Below, piece after piece: positions 18,922 to 28,003 of a DNA stretch of 64,000 nt (position 1 is its first letter; each line of letters begins with the position of its first letter). The position numbers were made by a program, and so were the translations under genes. This DNA comes from CAIVAT01 sp964473485 (lineage in GTDB: Bacteria; Bacteroidota; Bacteroidia; Bacteroidales; FEN-979), in assembly GCA_964473485.1 (NCBI GenBank), contig CAYYPH010000015.1:1-64000 (forward strand). Direction: 5' to 3'. Below the pieces are notes generated by a model. The model did no database searches, was not told where the DNA came from, and saw only the letters and a program-made list of their open reading frames with translations.

Positions 18922-19761
18922 ATGAGCAATTTTTGGGCAAGAACAATCACGGGACTGACCATGGTCTTTATTCTGCTTGCTGCCCTTTACCTTGGAGGCT
19001 GGTTTTTTGCATCCGTATTCATGTTGATCACGGTCCTGGCTTTATGGGAATTTTATCGCCTGGTATCCGGAATCTCAAAACCACAGATATTCTTTGGCAT
19101 TGTTTCAGGATCCCTGCTTTACGTCGTACTTACACTCCATTTTTTCTATGGCTCCGATCCCGGCGTCAGTACATGGCTTCATCCGGTCATGGCACTGGTG
19201 ATCACCTGCTTGCTGTTTTGCCCCTTCATTATTGAGATTTTCCGTAATCAGACCGCTCCACTGATCAATATTGCCATAACCATAACGGGCGTCGTATACG
19301 TTGCACTGCCCCTTGCACTGCTCAATTCTTTCAGTTCAGGCGATGCGGTCCGCCTTTCAGGTATCCCCGTGCTGCTTACCGGATATTTTATCCTGACCTG
19401 GTTTTACGATACTGCCGCGTACCTTTATGGCAAGCAATTCGGCAGGCACAAGTTTTTCGAGCGGATATCACCGAAAAAGACCTGGGAGGGTACCATAGCA
19501 GGTGCGTCGATTGCCTTTCTTACCGCAGGAGTTTTCACGATGCTGCCCGCCGGGTTCCCTGCTTATCACTGGATTCTTCTTGCTGTCATCGTCATGTTTT
19601 TCGGAACCCTCGGGGACCTCGCTGAATCTCTGCTTAAACGCTCACTTGAAGTAAAAGATTCCGGCACCATCCTGCCAGGTCACGGCGGGATTCTCGATAG
19701 GTTCGACACCATCCTCATTTCATCACCTTTTGTATTTTTGTACTTTCAGTTCTTTACCTAA
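18922..19761 (+). CDS. cdsA: Phosphatidate cytidylyltransferase
   Basis: A 279-residue polytopic inner-membrane enzyme that makes CDP-diacylglycerol from phosphatidate and CTP. The C-terminal family signature lies at about 235-262, read as SLLKRSLEVKDSG then LPGHGGILDRFD. The KKTWEGTIAG segment precedes it. About seven hydrophobic segments are visible. It is followed after 11 bases by a phosphatidylserine decarboxylase, so the pair covers early and late steps of phosphatidylethanolamine synthesis. Confidence 0.96.
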   Translation: MSNFWARTITGLTMVFILLAALYLGGWFFASVFMLITVLALWEFYRLVSGISKPQIFFGIVSGSLLYVVLTLHFFYGSDPGVSTWLHPVMALVITCLLFCPFIIEIFRNQTAPLINIAITITGVVYVALPLALLNSFSSGDAVRLSGIPVLLTGYFILTWFYDTAAYLYGKQFGRHKFFERISPKKTWEGTIAGASIAFLTAGVFTMLPAGFPAYHWILLAVIVMFFGTLGDLAESLLKRSLEVKDSGTILPGHGGILDRFDTILISSPFVFLYFQFFT

Positions 19762-19772
19762 TTCATCTCCCC

Positions 19773-20435
19773 ATGACCATCCACAAAGAGGGATATAAAA
19801 CCATTGTCATTGCTTTTCTGTTCGTTGCTGCCGTCCTGCTTGCATTCAATCACTTCATTGAGGAACAAACATGGATTCACTGGGTACTTTATGGATGCGG
19901 TCTTTGGTTTTTCGTGACAATCGTCAGATTTTTCCGGTCTCCCAAACGGGATACCAACGGCGGCGAACATATCATCCTCTGCCCTGCCGATGGAAAGGTG
20001 GTTGTTATTGAAAGAACCATTGAGCCAGAATATTTCAAGGATGAACGTATCCAGGTCTCCATCTTCATGTCGGCCAACAATGTGCATGTAAACTGGTTCC
20101 CGGTCCGCGGCGAAATTCTATACTATTATTATCACCCGGGCAAACATATGGTTGCCTTCAATCCAAAGGCATCCCTTGAAAACGAAAGGGCCACCACCGT
20201 CATCAAAACCCCCGAGGACCGGAAAATCCTTATCAGGCAGATAGCAGGAGCCATGGCCCGACGAATAAAATGTTACCCGAAGGTTGGGGAGCCTGTCGAA
20301 CAGGGCGATGAACTTGGTTTTATCAAATTCGGATCAAGGGTTGACCTGCTCCTCCCGGTCGACACGAAGATAGAGGTCAGTCTGAATCAGAAAGTCAGGG
20401 GAAAACAGACCATCATCGGTCGTATCCCGGTCTGA
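19773..20435 (+). CDS. psd: Phosphatidylserine decarboxylase, short archaeal/Bacteroidota type
   Basis: A 220-residue proenzyme of the short phosphatidylserine decarboxylase family. Self-cleavage at G187-S188 in FIKFGSRVDLLLP would create the pyruvoyl cofactor and a small alpha chain. An N-terminal pair of hydrophobic segments (about 10-28 and 37-53) anchors it to the membrane. Conserved PADGKVV and the FMSANNVHVNW segment are present. It converts phosphatidylserine to phosphatidylethanolamine. It ends the plus-strand run, with four bases to the convergent DUF2461 gene. Confidence 0.94.
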   Translation: MTIHKEGYKTIVIAFLFVAAVLLAFNHFIEEQTWIHWVLYGCGLWFFVTIVRFFRSPKRDTNGGEHIILCPADGKVVVIERTIEPEYFKDERIQVSIFMSANNVHVNWFPVRGEILYYYYHPGKHMVAFNPKASLENERATTVIKTPEDRKILIRQIAGAMARRIKCYPKVGEPVEQGDELGFIKFGSRVDLLLPVDTKIEVSLNQKVRGKQTIIGRIPV

Positions 20436-20439
20436 CATA

Positions 20440-21096
20440 TCAATCCAGCGCCTTCGCAAGAAAGGCATTCAATGGGGCAAATGCCCCGAACACCCCTGCC
20501 ATGTATTCGTGAATGTCTGCTCTGCTTAATGTGGCATCTTCCAACGGGTGCGACAAGATGTAATGGCGGTTTTTCAGGATATCAATATCGGGAAAATCTT
20601 TTGGAAAATCCCGGGGCGGTGTTTTTGCCTTGTCCATTTCATCAAGACCAGATGCCAGTTTCTTCAGGCTTTTTTCGTTTAGGATGGATTTAAACTCCCC
20701 GACATTATAAAAGATCTCCTGCCGGATTTTTTTCAACTGATCGGGTTGCGGCATATATACGCCAGTCGCCAGAAACGATTCGCCTGGCTGAATATGAATG
20801 TAGTAGCCAGGTCCGGCACTTTTCCTGCCCTTTGAAGTGATCCAGGCTCCCATGTTGGTCTTGTAGGGAGATTTATCGCCTGAGAATCTCACATCCCTGT
20901 ATATCCTGAACAGGCAATCCTGTGCCGTTACAAACCTTACGGATTCATCAAACCGGGCAATGGAAGGAATGACCTTTTCCACCAGCGACTGAACGGTTGC
21001 CTTTGCCTCTTCATACTGGTGTTTGTTCGCGTTGAACCATTCCCTGTTGTTGTTCTCCTTCAACATGGAGAGAAATGATAGTACCTGGGTCAGCAT
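20440..21096 (-). CDS. DUF2461 family protein (TIGR02453 type)
   Basis: A 218-residue protein of the DUF2461 family, recognised by the N-terminal FLSMLKENNNREWFNANK, the ISK-like KSPYKTNMGAWI segment and the GPGYYIHIQPGESF segment. No function is established for the family. The ATG at 21096 fits the family start MLTQVLSFL better than the upstream in-frame ATG at 21168, which would lie within the divergent promoter region. It is divergent from the outer-membrane gene at 21180. Confidence 0.88.
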   Translation of the reverse strand: MLTQVLSFLSMLKENNNREWFNANKHQYEEAKATVQSLVEKVIPSIARFDESVRFVTAQDCLFRIYRDVRFSGDKSPYKTNMGAWITSKGRKSAGPGYYIHIQPGESFLATGVYMPQPDQLKKIRQEIFYNVGEFKSILNEKSLKKLASGLDEMDKAKTPPRDFPKDFPDIDILKNRHYILSHPLEDATLSRADIHEYMAGVFGAFAPLNAFLAKALD

Positions 21097-21179
21097 ACTT
21101 TTTTTCTGCAATAATAAAAAAAATCGTGATTCGGGATCGACCTTTTGCACCTGAAACCGATTAACCATAAAACGGGGTC

Positions 21180-22028
21180 ATGAAAAAAATACTGGCATTA
21201 ATTGCAATTTCGCTGATCCCTGCCGCGACATATGCATCGACGGTAGGTGAACGGTTGCCCACGGGCGGCCGTGCCAAAGGCTTTGGAGAAACATCGGTCA
21301 CCTCGTGCGACCTCTGGAGTATCAGCAACAACCAGGCAGCCCTGGCATGGCAATCGTCAGTGGCGGCCGGCATATTCTTCGAAAATCACTTTATGATCAA
21401 GGAGCTGGGACGGCAATTTGCCGCATTTGCCTTTCCAACGCGGGCAGGAGTCATTGGTGCCGGATTCGGGTATTATGGCGACAAGGACTTCAATGAAATA
21501 AAAACCGGCATATGTTTCAGCCGCCGGTTCGGACCAAGGTTCTCCGCCGGTCTGCAATTTGACTTGTATCATCTCAGGTTTTCAGATATTTATGGGAAAA
21601 AGACACTGGTTTCATGCGAGTTGGGGTTGTTTTACAGGGCAGGGAAAACGCTCCTGATCGGAGTGCATATCATAAATCCTGTTCCTGTTAAACTGGTTTC
21701 CGACCCTGCCGAGTACTTGCCGATGACATTTTGTGCCGGTGTGGGTTACCAGGTCTCTGATGCCTTTCTGCTCACCGCTGAAGCGGAAAAAGATCACCTG
21801 AATCCGCTGATAGTCAGATCTGGCTGCGAATACAGGATCAACGAAAAGTTCCGGATAAGAACCGGGATCATCAGCAGCCCGTGGTCCTTCTCATTTGGTT
21901 GCAGCCTTCATGCAGGACCACTTATTTTCGATATTGCTTCCCTGTATCACCAGCGACTGGGATTTAACCCTGCGGCTTCCCTGATTTACTGCTTCAATTA
22001 CAGAAAACGCCATGGATATAAGGATTAA
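21180..22028 (+). CDS. PorV/PorQ-like outer-membrane barrel protein
   Basis: A 282-residue exported protein with a signal peptide ending near residue 19 (TYASTVGERL). Alternating hydrophobic strands indicate a FadL/PorV-type beta-barrel. The early segment RAKGFGETSVTSCDLWSISNNQAALAW resembles the PorV/PorQ start, where a predicted plug precedes the strands. In T9SS organisms such barrels include shuttle and attachment components, but this copy could equally be an uncharacterised porin. Its end overlaps by 17 bases the longest reading of the next gene, so the two are an operon. Confidence 0.65.
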   Translation: MKKILALIAISLIPAATYASTVGERLPTGGRAKGFGETSVTSCDLWSISNNQAALAWQSSVAAGIFFENHFMIKELGRQFAAFAFPTRAGVIGAGFGYYGDKDFNEIKTGICFSRRFGPRFSAGLQFDLYHLRFSDIYGKKTLVSCELGLFYRAGKTLLIGVHIINPVPVKLVSDPAEYLPMTFCAGVGYQVSDAFLLTAEAEKDHLNPLIVRSGCEYRINEKFRIRTGIISSPWSFSFGCSLHAGPLIFDIASLYHQRLGFNPAASLIYCFNYRKRHGYKD

Positions 22029-24099
22029 CATAAAGTACATGGCAGTGATATGGCTACTTGCCGCTTGCCTGACCGTTGATGCCCAGGAGGAAGTCCTGGA
22101 AGACCAGGTTGAAAAATGGACTGAAGCCGCCGAAGGGATGGACTACCCCGAAGATTTTCCGGAAGAGATCATGGAGATCATGGCCAGGCCGGTTGACCTG
22201 AACAGCAGCCGCCTGGATGACCTTCTTGCAATTCCCTTTCTGACCTCCTTACAGCAGACAAACCTGATCAGCTACCGGATGGAATACGGGAAGATACTTT
22301 CAGTGTACGAATTGACGGCGATTTCCGGTTTCGACTCCCTGATAGTCAGCAGAATATTGCCGTTTATTAAAACCGGCCGGGGTCAGGAACTTCCTTCTTT
22401 CACTCCCCGAAATCTGATTCGCCATGCCCATCATGAACTGATGATAAGGGTTTCGAGGATGTTCCCCGCAGCGGAAGCATACCGTACGCAGGTACTTCCC
22501 GACGGTATGCCGGACGCTCCCGTTTATCCCGGCAATCCGTTCCGCTACTGGTTCCGCTATCAGTACCGCTATCTTGATAAAATAATGATCGGTGTTGCCG
22601 GAGAAAAAGATCCGGGTGAGCAGTTTTTTGCCGGAAACCAGCAGCACGGGATGGACCACTACGCTGCCACCCTCAGCATCAGCAACATCGGGGTTCTGAA
22701 AAACCTTACCATCGGCAACTTCAGGGTTAATTTCGGGCAGGGGCTGACAACGGGATCGGGAAACTATTACGGGTCAACCCCCGGTTTCTGCATGAACACC
22801 ATAAGGCCAACCGGGATCAAACCGACGCTGAGCAACAATGAGATAAACGGATTAAAGGGAATGGGCGGAACCATCAGTGCCGGCAGGGTTGAGGGATCCG
22901 TCTGGTTTTCATATTGCGCCAGAGATGCTACGGTAATCCAGGATTATGCGGATGGACCTAAACAGATAAGCGCGTTATCAGGCAACGGCTACCACCGGAC
23001 GGAAACAGAAATACAAAAGAGAAACACTTTACGTGAGTCGTATGCCGGTGCGAACCTAACAGCCACTGTTATCAATGGTTTTAATGGGGGCCTGAAGATC
23101 GGTGCGACTGCAACCTGGCTTTACTTTTCCATTCCGTTCGTGGCCGGTGATGAACCTTCAAAAATGTACGCATTCTCTGGAAACACCACTGTTTTCACAG
23201 GATTTGATTTTAACGGAAGATACAAGACTATGTTCTTTTCCGGTGAAATTTGCCGAAGTATAAATGGTGCGCTGGGTTTCATCGCAAGTCTGTCATTAAC
23301 ACCGTCTGCCGGCAACGGGATTACGATAATATGCCGGCATTATGCACCAGCCTTCTGGAATCCATATGGCCACGCGTTCAGTCAGAGTTCAGCGAACACC
23401 AATGAATCTGGGGTTTTCATTTCGGCAGGGGCCATTATTAAACCGAGGCTAAGCATGTCGCTTTTCGCTGATCTGTTCAGGTTTCCATGGTTGAGGTTCC
23501 GGACAGATTCACCGACTATTGGCCAGGAATACGGACTTTGCGCCCGATGGATCGCTTCCGGGGACCTGGAGACCGAAGCCAGGTTATCCATCAGGAACGG
23601 AGAGATCAACGAAACCATACCAACGGGAGAACATTTACACAGGGTTGTTGCCAAAACAAGCGAAACCATCCGCCTGAGCGTCATCTGGATGCCATGGCCT
23701 GAGATAAGATTCAAAACCAGGCTCGATATAAGGAGAGCCTGTCTTGTACCGGTCAGTAAACCCTACGGCTATATGATCTACCAGGAGGTACAGACAAAAC
23801 CTGCGAACTGGATAAGGGGGTTTACTTTCAGGATCGGGTTGTTTGACGTTCCCGATTATGAATCCCGCATCTATACTTATGAGCCTGATGTTCTCAATAG
23901 TTTTTCAGTTCCGGCATTTGAAGGCAGAGGGATGAGATCATGCCTGCTTCTGGCTCTTAATCCATTGAAATTTATGAAGCTATGGATAAAGGGTGGATTG
24001 ACTTATTATATGGACAGGGATCAGGTAGGATCGGGACATGATGCAACACCCGGGAATCTCCGGTGCGATGTTTCAGCACAACTGGCTTTCGAGTTTTGA
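22012..24099 (+). CDS. Helix-hairpin-helix envelope protein, probable beta-barrel
   Basis: A 695-residue protein with a signal peptide (MAVIWLLAACLTVDAQ) and two ComEA-like helix-hairpin-helix units at about 65-118, seen as DDLLAIPFL..NLISYR and YELTAISGFD..VSRILPFI. The remaining 550 residues are rich in alternating aromatic and polar strands and end in LAFEF, as in an outer-membrane barrel. The ATG at 22039 would give a cleaner signal peptide and no overlap, so the start is uncertain. The family is widespread in Bacteroidota and its function is unknown to me. The helix-hairpin-helix part hints at contact with DNA or simply a helical plug. Confidence 0.72.
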   Translation: MDIRINIKYMAVIWLLAACLTVDAQEEVLEDQVEKWTEAAEGMDYPEDFPEEIMEIMARPVDLNSSRLDDLLAIPFLTSLQQTNLISYRMEYGKILSVYELTAISGFDSLIVSRILPFIKTGRGQELPSFTPRNLIRHAHHELMIRVSRMFPAAEAYRTQVLPDGMPDAPVYPGNPFRYWFRYQYRYLDKIMIGVAGEKDPGEQFFAGNQQHGMDHYAATLSISNIGVLKNLTIGNFRVNFGQGLTTGSGNYYGSTPGFCMNTIRPTGIKPTLSNNEINGLKGMGGTISAGRVEGSVWFSYCARDATVIQDYADGPKQISALSGNGYHRTETEIQKRNTLRESYAGANLTATVINGFNGGLKIGATATWLYFSIPFVAGDEPSKMYAFSGNTTVFTGFDFNGRYKTMFFSGEICRSINGALGFIASLSLTPSAGNGITIICRHYAPAFWNPYGHAFSQSSANTNESGVFISAGAIIKPRLSMSLFADLFRFPWLRFRTDSPTIGQEYGLCARWIASGDLETEARLSIRNGEINETIPTGEHLHRVVAKTSETIRLSVIWMPWPEIRFKTRLDIRRACLVPVSKPYGYMIYQEVQTKPANWIRGFTFRIGLFDVPDYESRIYTYEPDVLNSFSVPAFEGRGMRSCLLLALNPLKFMKLWIKGGLTYYMDRDQVGSGHDATPGNLRCDVSAQLAFEF

Positions 24100-24157
24100 A
24101 TTTCCACGGGTTTGTCACACATACGATAACCATTGCCGCGCAAGCTGCCTGGTGAGC

Positions 24158-24190
24158 AAAAAAAAAGCTGCCTATGTCATGGGCAGCCTT
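24158..24190 (-). terminator. Terminator, strongest for the minus-strand operon
   Basis: GCTGCC (24167-24172) pairs with GGCAGC (24182-24187) around a 9-base loop. On the minus strand the stem is followed by a run of nine T (plus-strand A run 24158-24166), a classical intrinsic terminator for the DUF4252 gene. On the plus strand a CCTTTTC follows, so it may also end the helix-hairpin-helix transcript. Confidence 0.8.
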
Positions 24191-24208
24191 TTCATGGGCA
24201 AACAATGG

Positions 24209-24763
24209 CTATTTCTTGTGCTCCTTCATCTTTTGTAAAGCATCCATTCCCTTAATATTCATACCTTTCGACAGCTTTGATACGGTTGAAAGGTCGATGT
24301 TTCCGGTGAGACTGAGAACGGCCACCTCCTTCTTGTCTTTCATCAGCATGACCATTTCATTGATCTTGCCACTCTCATCCTGTTTGGTCAGAAACCTGAT
24401 ATTCTGACGGCCTTCATTCAATGCCATCAATTCTTTGTAGGTACTCGGAGGAAACACACCGGCAAACTCATTGTAAATGGAAACTGCCTTGGCAATCTTT
24501 GTGGAATCAAAAGTATAGGTAAGCACTTTAAGTCCGTTGAGCTGTTCCATCATTTTTTTCATTTCGGTCATGCTGGAATCGTTCACCTGGTCCTTACCCA
24601 TTTGCAGGAACATCTGGAATAGTTCCTTTGAAATGTTGACTGAAGTAAAGCCCTCCTGGGTGGCGTATTTATCAAATACTTTATCGATGGGGCTTTGGGC
24701 ATTTAATAGCAACGGGGCCAATAAAAGAAAGCCGATTGCTAGGTTACACATTTTTGTTTTCAT
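24209..24763 (-). CDS. DUF4252 protein
   Basis: A 184-residue exported protein with a signal peptide ending around LLLNAQ (residue 23). The DUF4252 domain is recognised by the FTSVNISKELFQMF segment and the C-terminal pattern MVMLMKDKKEVAVLSLTGN-ID. Molecular function is unknown. It is the last gene of a sigma factor / anti-sigma-like / DUF4252 operon, an arrangement common in Bacteroidota. The effector may therefore be the regulated output or a sensor of this ECF system. Confidence 0.85.
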   Translation of the reverse strand: MKTKMCNLAIGFLLLAPLLLNAQSPIDKVFDKYATQEGFTSVNISKELFQMFLQMGKDQVNDSSMTEMKKMMEQLNGLKVLTYTFDSTKIAKAVSIYNEFAGVFPPSTYKELMALNEGRQNIRFLTKQDESGKINEMVMLMKDKKEVAVLSLTGNIDLSTVSKLSKGMNIKGMDALQKMKEHKK

Positions 24764-24765
24764 AA

Positions 24766-25353
24766 TTACCTGTTTTTGTTGGACACTGTTTGGGCATTGT
24801 CCGGGGTTAAACTAATTGGTTGATATTGATAAAATTTTGAAAGAAGCTCAACATTGTGCATGGCTTTATCGATGTATTGCATTTTCCCGGCTTCCACAAG
24901 GCCCTTATTCAATGTAGAGGAGACCAGCATAAGCGCTTCCGCTGCATTCACCATTGACTGCTGTTCGCTCAGCGCCATTGACTGGTCGCCGTTCCGCGGC
25001 AATATGTCAAAGCGGAAAGTGAATACCATGGCCACAAGCAGCAACACGGCGGCGGCAATACCCGAATAGAGGTAACGCCGGTTTACTGATCTCCACATCG
25101 GAATGGTAAGAGGCCGGTTATGCTCAGACATTTCCAGATCGCCGGGAATGACAAACTGTCCGGCAGCATCTGAGGTTATTTCGTTTTCGCTTCTCAGATA
25201 GGAAAAGAACGGCTGGTGGTCTTTCAGGTGGTCCGGGACTTCGTCGCCTGAAAAAAAGTCTTTCAGGATCTTTTCTTCAGCCAGGGTTGTGTCACCATCA
25301 TAATACCTGTCGAGAAGTATTTCAATTTCTTTGATATTCATATTTGGTTGCAT
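24766..25353 (-). CDS. Single-pass membrane protein, anti-sigma-like
   Basis: A 195-residue protein with an acidic cytoplasmic N-terminal part (EIEILLDRYYDGDTTLAEE), one membrane segment at about 93-113 and an extracytoplasmic tail. This layout and its place directly after an ECF sigma factor fit an anti-sigma factor, but I see no zinc-binding HxxxCxxC motif. Its start overlaps the sigma gene by 32 bases, or by 20 bases if the second methionine (25341) is used. It is followed by DUF4252 after two bases. Confidence 0.7.
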   Translation of the reverse strand: MQPNMNIKEIEILLDRYYDGDTTLAEEKILKDFFSGDEVPDHLKDHQPFFSYLRSENEITSDAAGQFVIPGDLEMSEHNRPLTIPMWRSVNRRYLYSGIAAAVLLLVAMVFTFRFDILPRNGDQSMALSEQQSMVNAAEALMLVSSTLNKGLVEAGKMQYIDKAMHNVELLSKFYQYQPISLTPDNAQTVSNKNR

Positions 25354-25837
25354 TTAGTATTAATTCCCTGATCCTTTTTCTTGCTCTCGAGAGGGCTACC
25401 CTTATGGCATTCTCATTCATATCGGTCACCGCTGCAATTTCATCAAATTCATAGCCTTCCACGTCTCTAAGATGCATGATTGTACGTTGCTGCTCCGGTA
25501 GCATATTCATGGCGATCCTGATCTTGTTGAGCATATCAGAGTTATCCTCCCTCGTCTCTCCCGGAATATTCTCGAGGTACTGCCTATGGTTTTCCATATT
25601 CTCAACAGGGTATTTCCTTCCTCTTATCTTGTCAAGGCATATATTGCGTGTTGTAGTCATGGCAAGTGCCTCGATACTTCTGTATTTACTCAGCTCCTCC
25701 CGCTTATTCCAAAGTCGTATGAAAACCTCCTGAACTGCATCCTCCGCCTCTTCCTGTTGTTCGAGCAGTCTCCGGGAGAACCTGAACAATTTGTCGCGCA
25801 ATGGATAAACCGAAGTATTGAATTCCTTGAGGGTCAT
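25322..25837 (-). CDS. ECF-type RNA polymerase sigma-70 factor
   Basis: A 171-residue extracytoplasmic-function sigma factor. Region 2 reads EEAEDAVQEVFIRLW and region 4 reads LPEQQRTIMHLRDVEGYEFDEIAA followed by a helix-turn-helix ending NAIRVALSRARKRI. I chose the ATG at 25837 (MTLKEFN). The upstream ATG at 25864 lies before the transcription start predicted from the promoter at 25862-25869. It probably responds to the membrane protein encoded just downstream. Confidence 0.93.
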   Translation of the reverse strand: MTLKEFNTSVYPLRDKLFRFSRRLLEQQEEAEDAVQEVFIRLWNKREELSKYRSIEALAMTTTRNICLDKIRGRKYPVENMENHRQYLENIPGETREDNSDMLNKIRIAMNMLPEQQRTIMHLRDVEGYEFDEIAAVTDMNENAIRVALSRARKRIRELILNATKYEYQRN

Positions 25838-25861
25838 ACGGAAGGCAAGACGATAAAATCG

Positions 25862-25869
25862 CAAAAATA
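25862..25869 (-). promoter_or_regulatory. -7 element of the sigma factor operon
   Basis: On the minus strand TATTTTTG matches TAnnTTTG exactly. The predicted start near 25855 gives an 18-base leader to the ATG at 25837. No -33 TTTG is visible. Confidence 0.5.
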
Positions 25870-25975
25870 TTACACCGATAGAATTATTCTTTTTAACCCT
25901 CTGAACAGAAATTATCAGGTGAGGTCGCCCAAGGCCTGGGAATAGACAGAATCTGAAAGAAAGTCAATCAGTTAC

Positions 25976-26005
25976 TTGCATGAAATATTTTTTTCTTTAT
26001 TTTTG
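25976..26005 (+). promoter_or_regulatory. Promoter of the POT transporter
   Basis: TTG (25976-25978) stands 19 bases upstream of TATTTTTG (25998-26005), an exact TAnnTTTG match. The transcription start would be near 26012 and the leader about 44 bases. Confidence 0.65.
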
Positions 26006-26055
26006 CACTCAACATATCAGGCATCCAATCATTATTCACCAAATAATTTTGTTCT

Positions 26056-27882
26056 ATGTTGAAAGATCATCCTAAAGGGCTCTTTGTAGCATTTTTCTCA
26101 AACATGGGAGAACGATTCGGCTTCTACACCATGATGGCAATCCTCGTCCTGTTCCTTCAGGCAAGGTACGGTTTATCAGAAGAGGATGCCGGCAACTATT
26201 ACAGCTGGTTTTATTTTGGCATTTATGCCCTTGCACTTGTAGGCGGGATACTGGCAGACGTTTCAAGGAAATACAAGACGGTTATCCTTGCCGGTATCGT
26301 TGTGATGTTCCTGGGCTATCTGATCATGGCTCTCCCCGGGAATCCATTGGCCCTGACCCTTACCGGACTGTTTACCATTGCCTTCGGCAACGGTTTGTTC
26401 AAAGGCAACCTGCAGGCAGTGGTTGGTCAGTTATATGACGATCCAAAATATTCGAAAGTAAGGGATTCGGCTTTCATGATCTTTTACATGGGGATCAACA
26501 TCGGCGCTTTTTTCGCCCCGTTCGTAGCCACCGGCGTCAGGAACTGGTTCCTGAAAACACAGGGATTCCTGCACGACGGGAGTCTGCCTGCCATGTGTCA
26601 TGCGTTTCAGAAAGGCACCCTTGAGGACACCACCAAATTCCAGGAGCTTGCCGATAAGGTTTCAGGCGCTCCTGTTGCCGATCTTGCTGTGTTTGCCCAG
26701 AGTTACATCGATGCCTTTGCCCGCGGATACAATTATGCGTTTGGCATTGCTGCCGGCGCCATGATCGTGTCTCTGCTGGTCTACGTCATCTTCAACAAGT
26801 TACTGCCCACTGTGGAAAAGGTGAAGAAAGCAGCCGATTCTGCCAAGCCCAAGACTAACGCGAATCTTGTCAGTTTCCTTCTTGGCGGCGGACTGATGAT
26901 TGCAAGTTCGTTTATCTTCTATTTTCTCCTTCGCGGTGTCGTCAAGGATCCTGCCGCTCTTGGCGCTGCCATCGGCTTGTTTATCGGATTCGTGGCCATC
27001 ATGTTCCAGATTTCAACCAAGGAGGAACGCCCCAGGGTAACGTCGCTGATCATGGTCTTCATCGTGGTGATCTTCTTCTGGATGTCGTTCCATCAGAACG
27101 GTCTCACGCTGACCTTTTTCGCCCGCGATTATACCGTGAAAGAGGTGGATGCCTTCACAAACATTTTCTTTAACCTTGAATCGATCCTCACCTTCATAGG
27201 AGCGGTTGCAGGGCTTGTAATGCTGTTCAGCAAAAGTAAGACCCAGAAACTCATCGGAGCTGCCATGTTCCTTATCCTGGGTGGGCTTACCTATTACCTT
27301 ATCAGCAATTACAGTTCTTCAAACCCCATTGCACCGGAGATCTTCCAGTCGTTCAACCCGCTCTTTATCGTCTCGCTTACCTTCCCGGTGATGGGAATCT
27401 TTGCCTGGCTGAACAGAAAAAACATGGAGCCTTCTGCTCCCAAGAAGATCGGTATCGGGATGATCATTGCCGCCATCGGTTTCGTCATCATCCTTGTAGC
27501 ATCACTCGGACTTGTTTCGCCTCACGAATTGCAATACACCGATGTCTCGGGTGCCACCAAGTACAACCCGGTACCCGACACCTCAAGGGTGGTTCCATAC
27601 TGGCTGATCAGCGGATACCTTGTCCTGACCATCGCTGAACTCTTCCTGAGCCCTATGGGATTGTCATTTGTTTCGAAAGTAGCGCCGCCACGGTTCCAGG
27701 GTCTAATGCAGGGCGGATGGCTCCTGGCAACAGCCGTCGGAAATAAGTTCCTGTTTGTCGGAAGTAAATTCTGGGGAGTCCTTGACCTCTGGCAACTCTG
27801 GGCTATCTTCATTGTTTGCTGTATCCTGTCGGCCGTGTTCATTTTCTCGATCATGAAAAGGCTTGAAGCAGCCACCAAATAG
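26056..27882 (+). CDS. POT-family proton-dependent oligopeptide transporter
   Basis: A 608-residue inner-membrane transporter of the POT/PTR major facilitator family, importing di- and tripeptides with protons. The family ExxER-like motif appears as FFSNMGERFGFYTM near residues 15-28. The PTR2 signature region DSAFMIFYMGINIGAFFAP lies near 140-158. The length and about 14 hydrophobic segments match bacterial POT proteins of the longer type. A gene of its own, with a promoter in front and a strong terminator behind. Confidence 0.95.
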   Translation: MLKDHPKGLFVAFFSNMGERFGFYTMMAILVLFLQARYGLSEEDAGNYYSWFYFGIYALALVGGILADVSRKYKTVILAGIVVMFLGYLIMALPGNPLALTLTGLFTIAFGNGLFKGNLQAVVGQLYDDPKYSKVRDSAFMIFYMGINIGAFFAPFVATGVRNWFLKTQGFLHDGSLPAMCHAFQKGTLEDTTKFQELADKVSGAPVADLAVFAQSYIDAFARGYNYAFGIAAGAMIVSLLVYVIFNKLLPTVEKVKKAADSAKPKTNANLVSFLLGGGLMIASSFIFYFLLRGVVKDPAALGAAIGLFIGFVAIMFQISTKEERPRVTSLIMVFIVVIFFWMSFHQNGLTLTFFARDYTVKEVDAFTNIFFNLESILTFIGAVAGLVMLFSKSKTQKLIGAAMFLILGGLTYYLISNYSSSNPIAPEIFQSFNPLFIVSLTFPVMGIFAWLNRKNMEPSAPKKIGIGMIIAAIGFVIILVASLGLVSPHELQYTDVSGATKYNPVPDTSRVVPYWLISGYLVLTIAELFLSPMGLSFVSKVAPPRFQGLMQGGWLLATAVGNKFLFVGSKFWGVLDLWQLWAIFIVCCILSAVFIFSIMKRLEAATK

Positions 27883-27906
27883 TTATAAAAGAACCAAATA
27901 CATTTG

Positions 27907-27941
27907 TCCGGCAGGAGCATCTCCTGCCGGATTTTTATTTT
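27907..27941 (+). terminator. Strong intrinsic terminator after the POT transporter
   Basis: An 11-base perfect stem TCCGGCAGGAG / CTCCTGCCGGA (27907-27917 with 27921-27931) with a 3-base loop, followed by TTTTTATTTT. It lies 25 bases after the transporter stop. Confidence 0.93.
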
Positions 27942-28003
27942 CGTTTCCCGGGACACCTTGACCGGAATCCATTCAATATTTAACAAGATCAACCAACCAT
28001 ACC

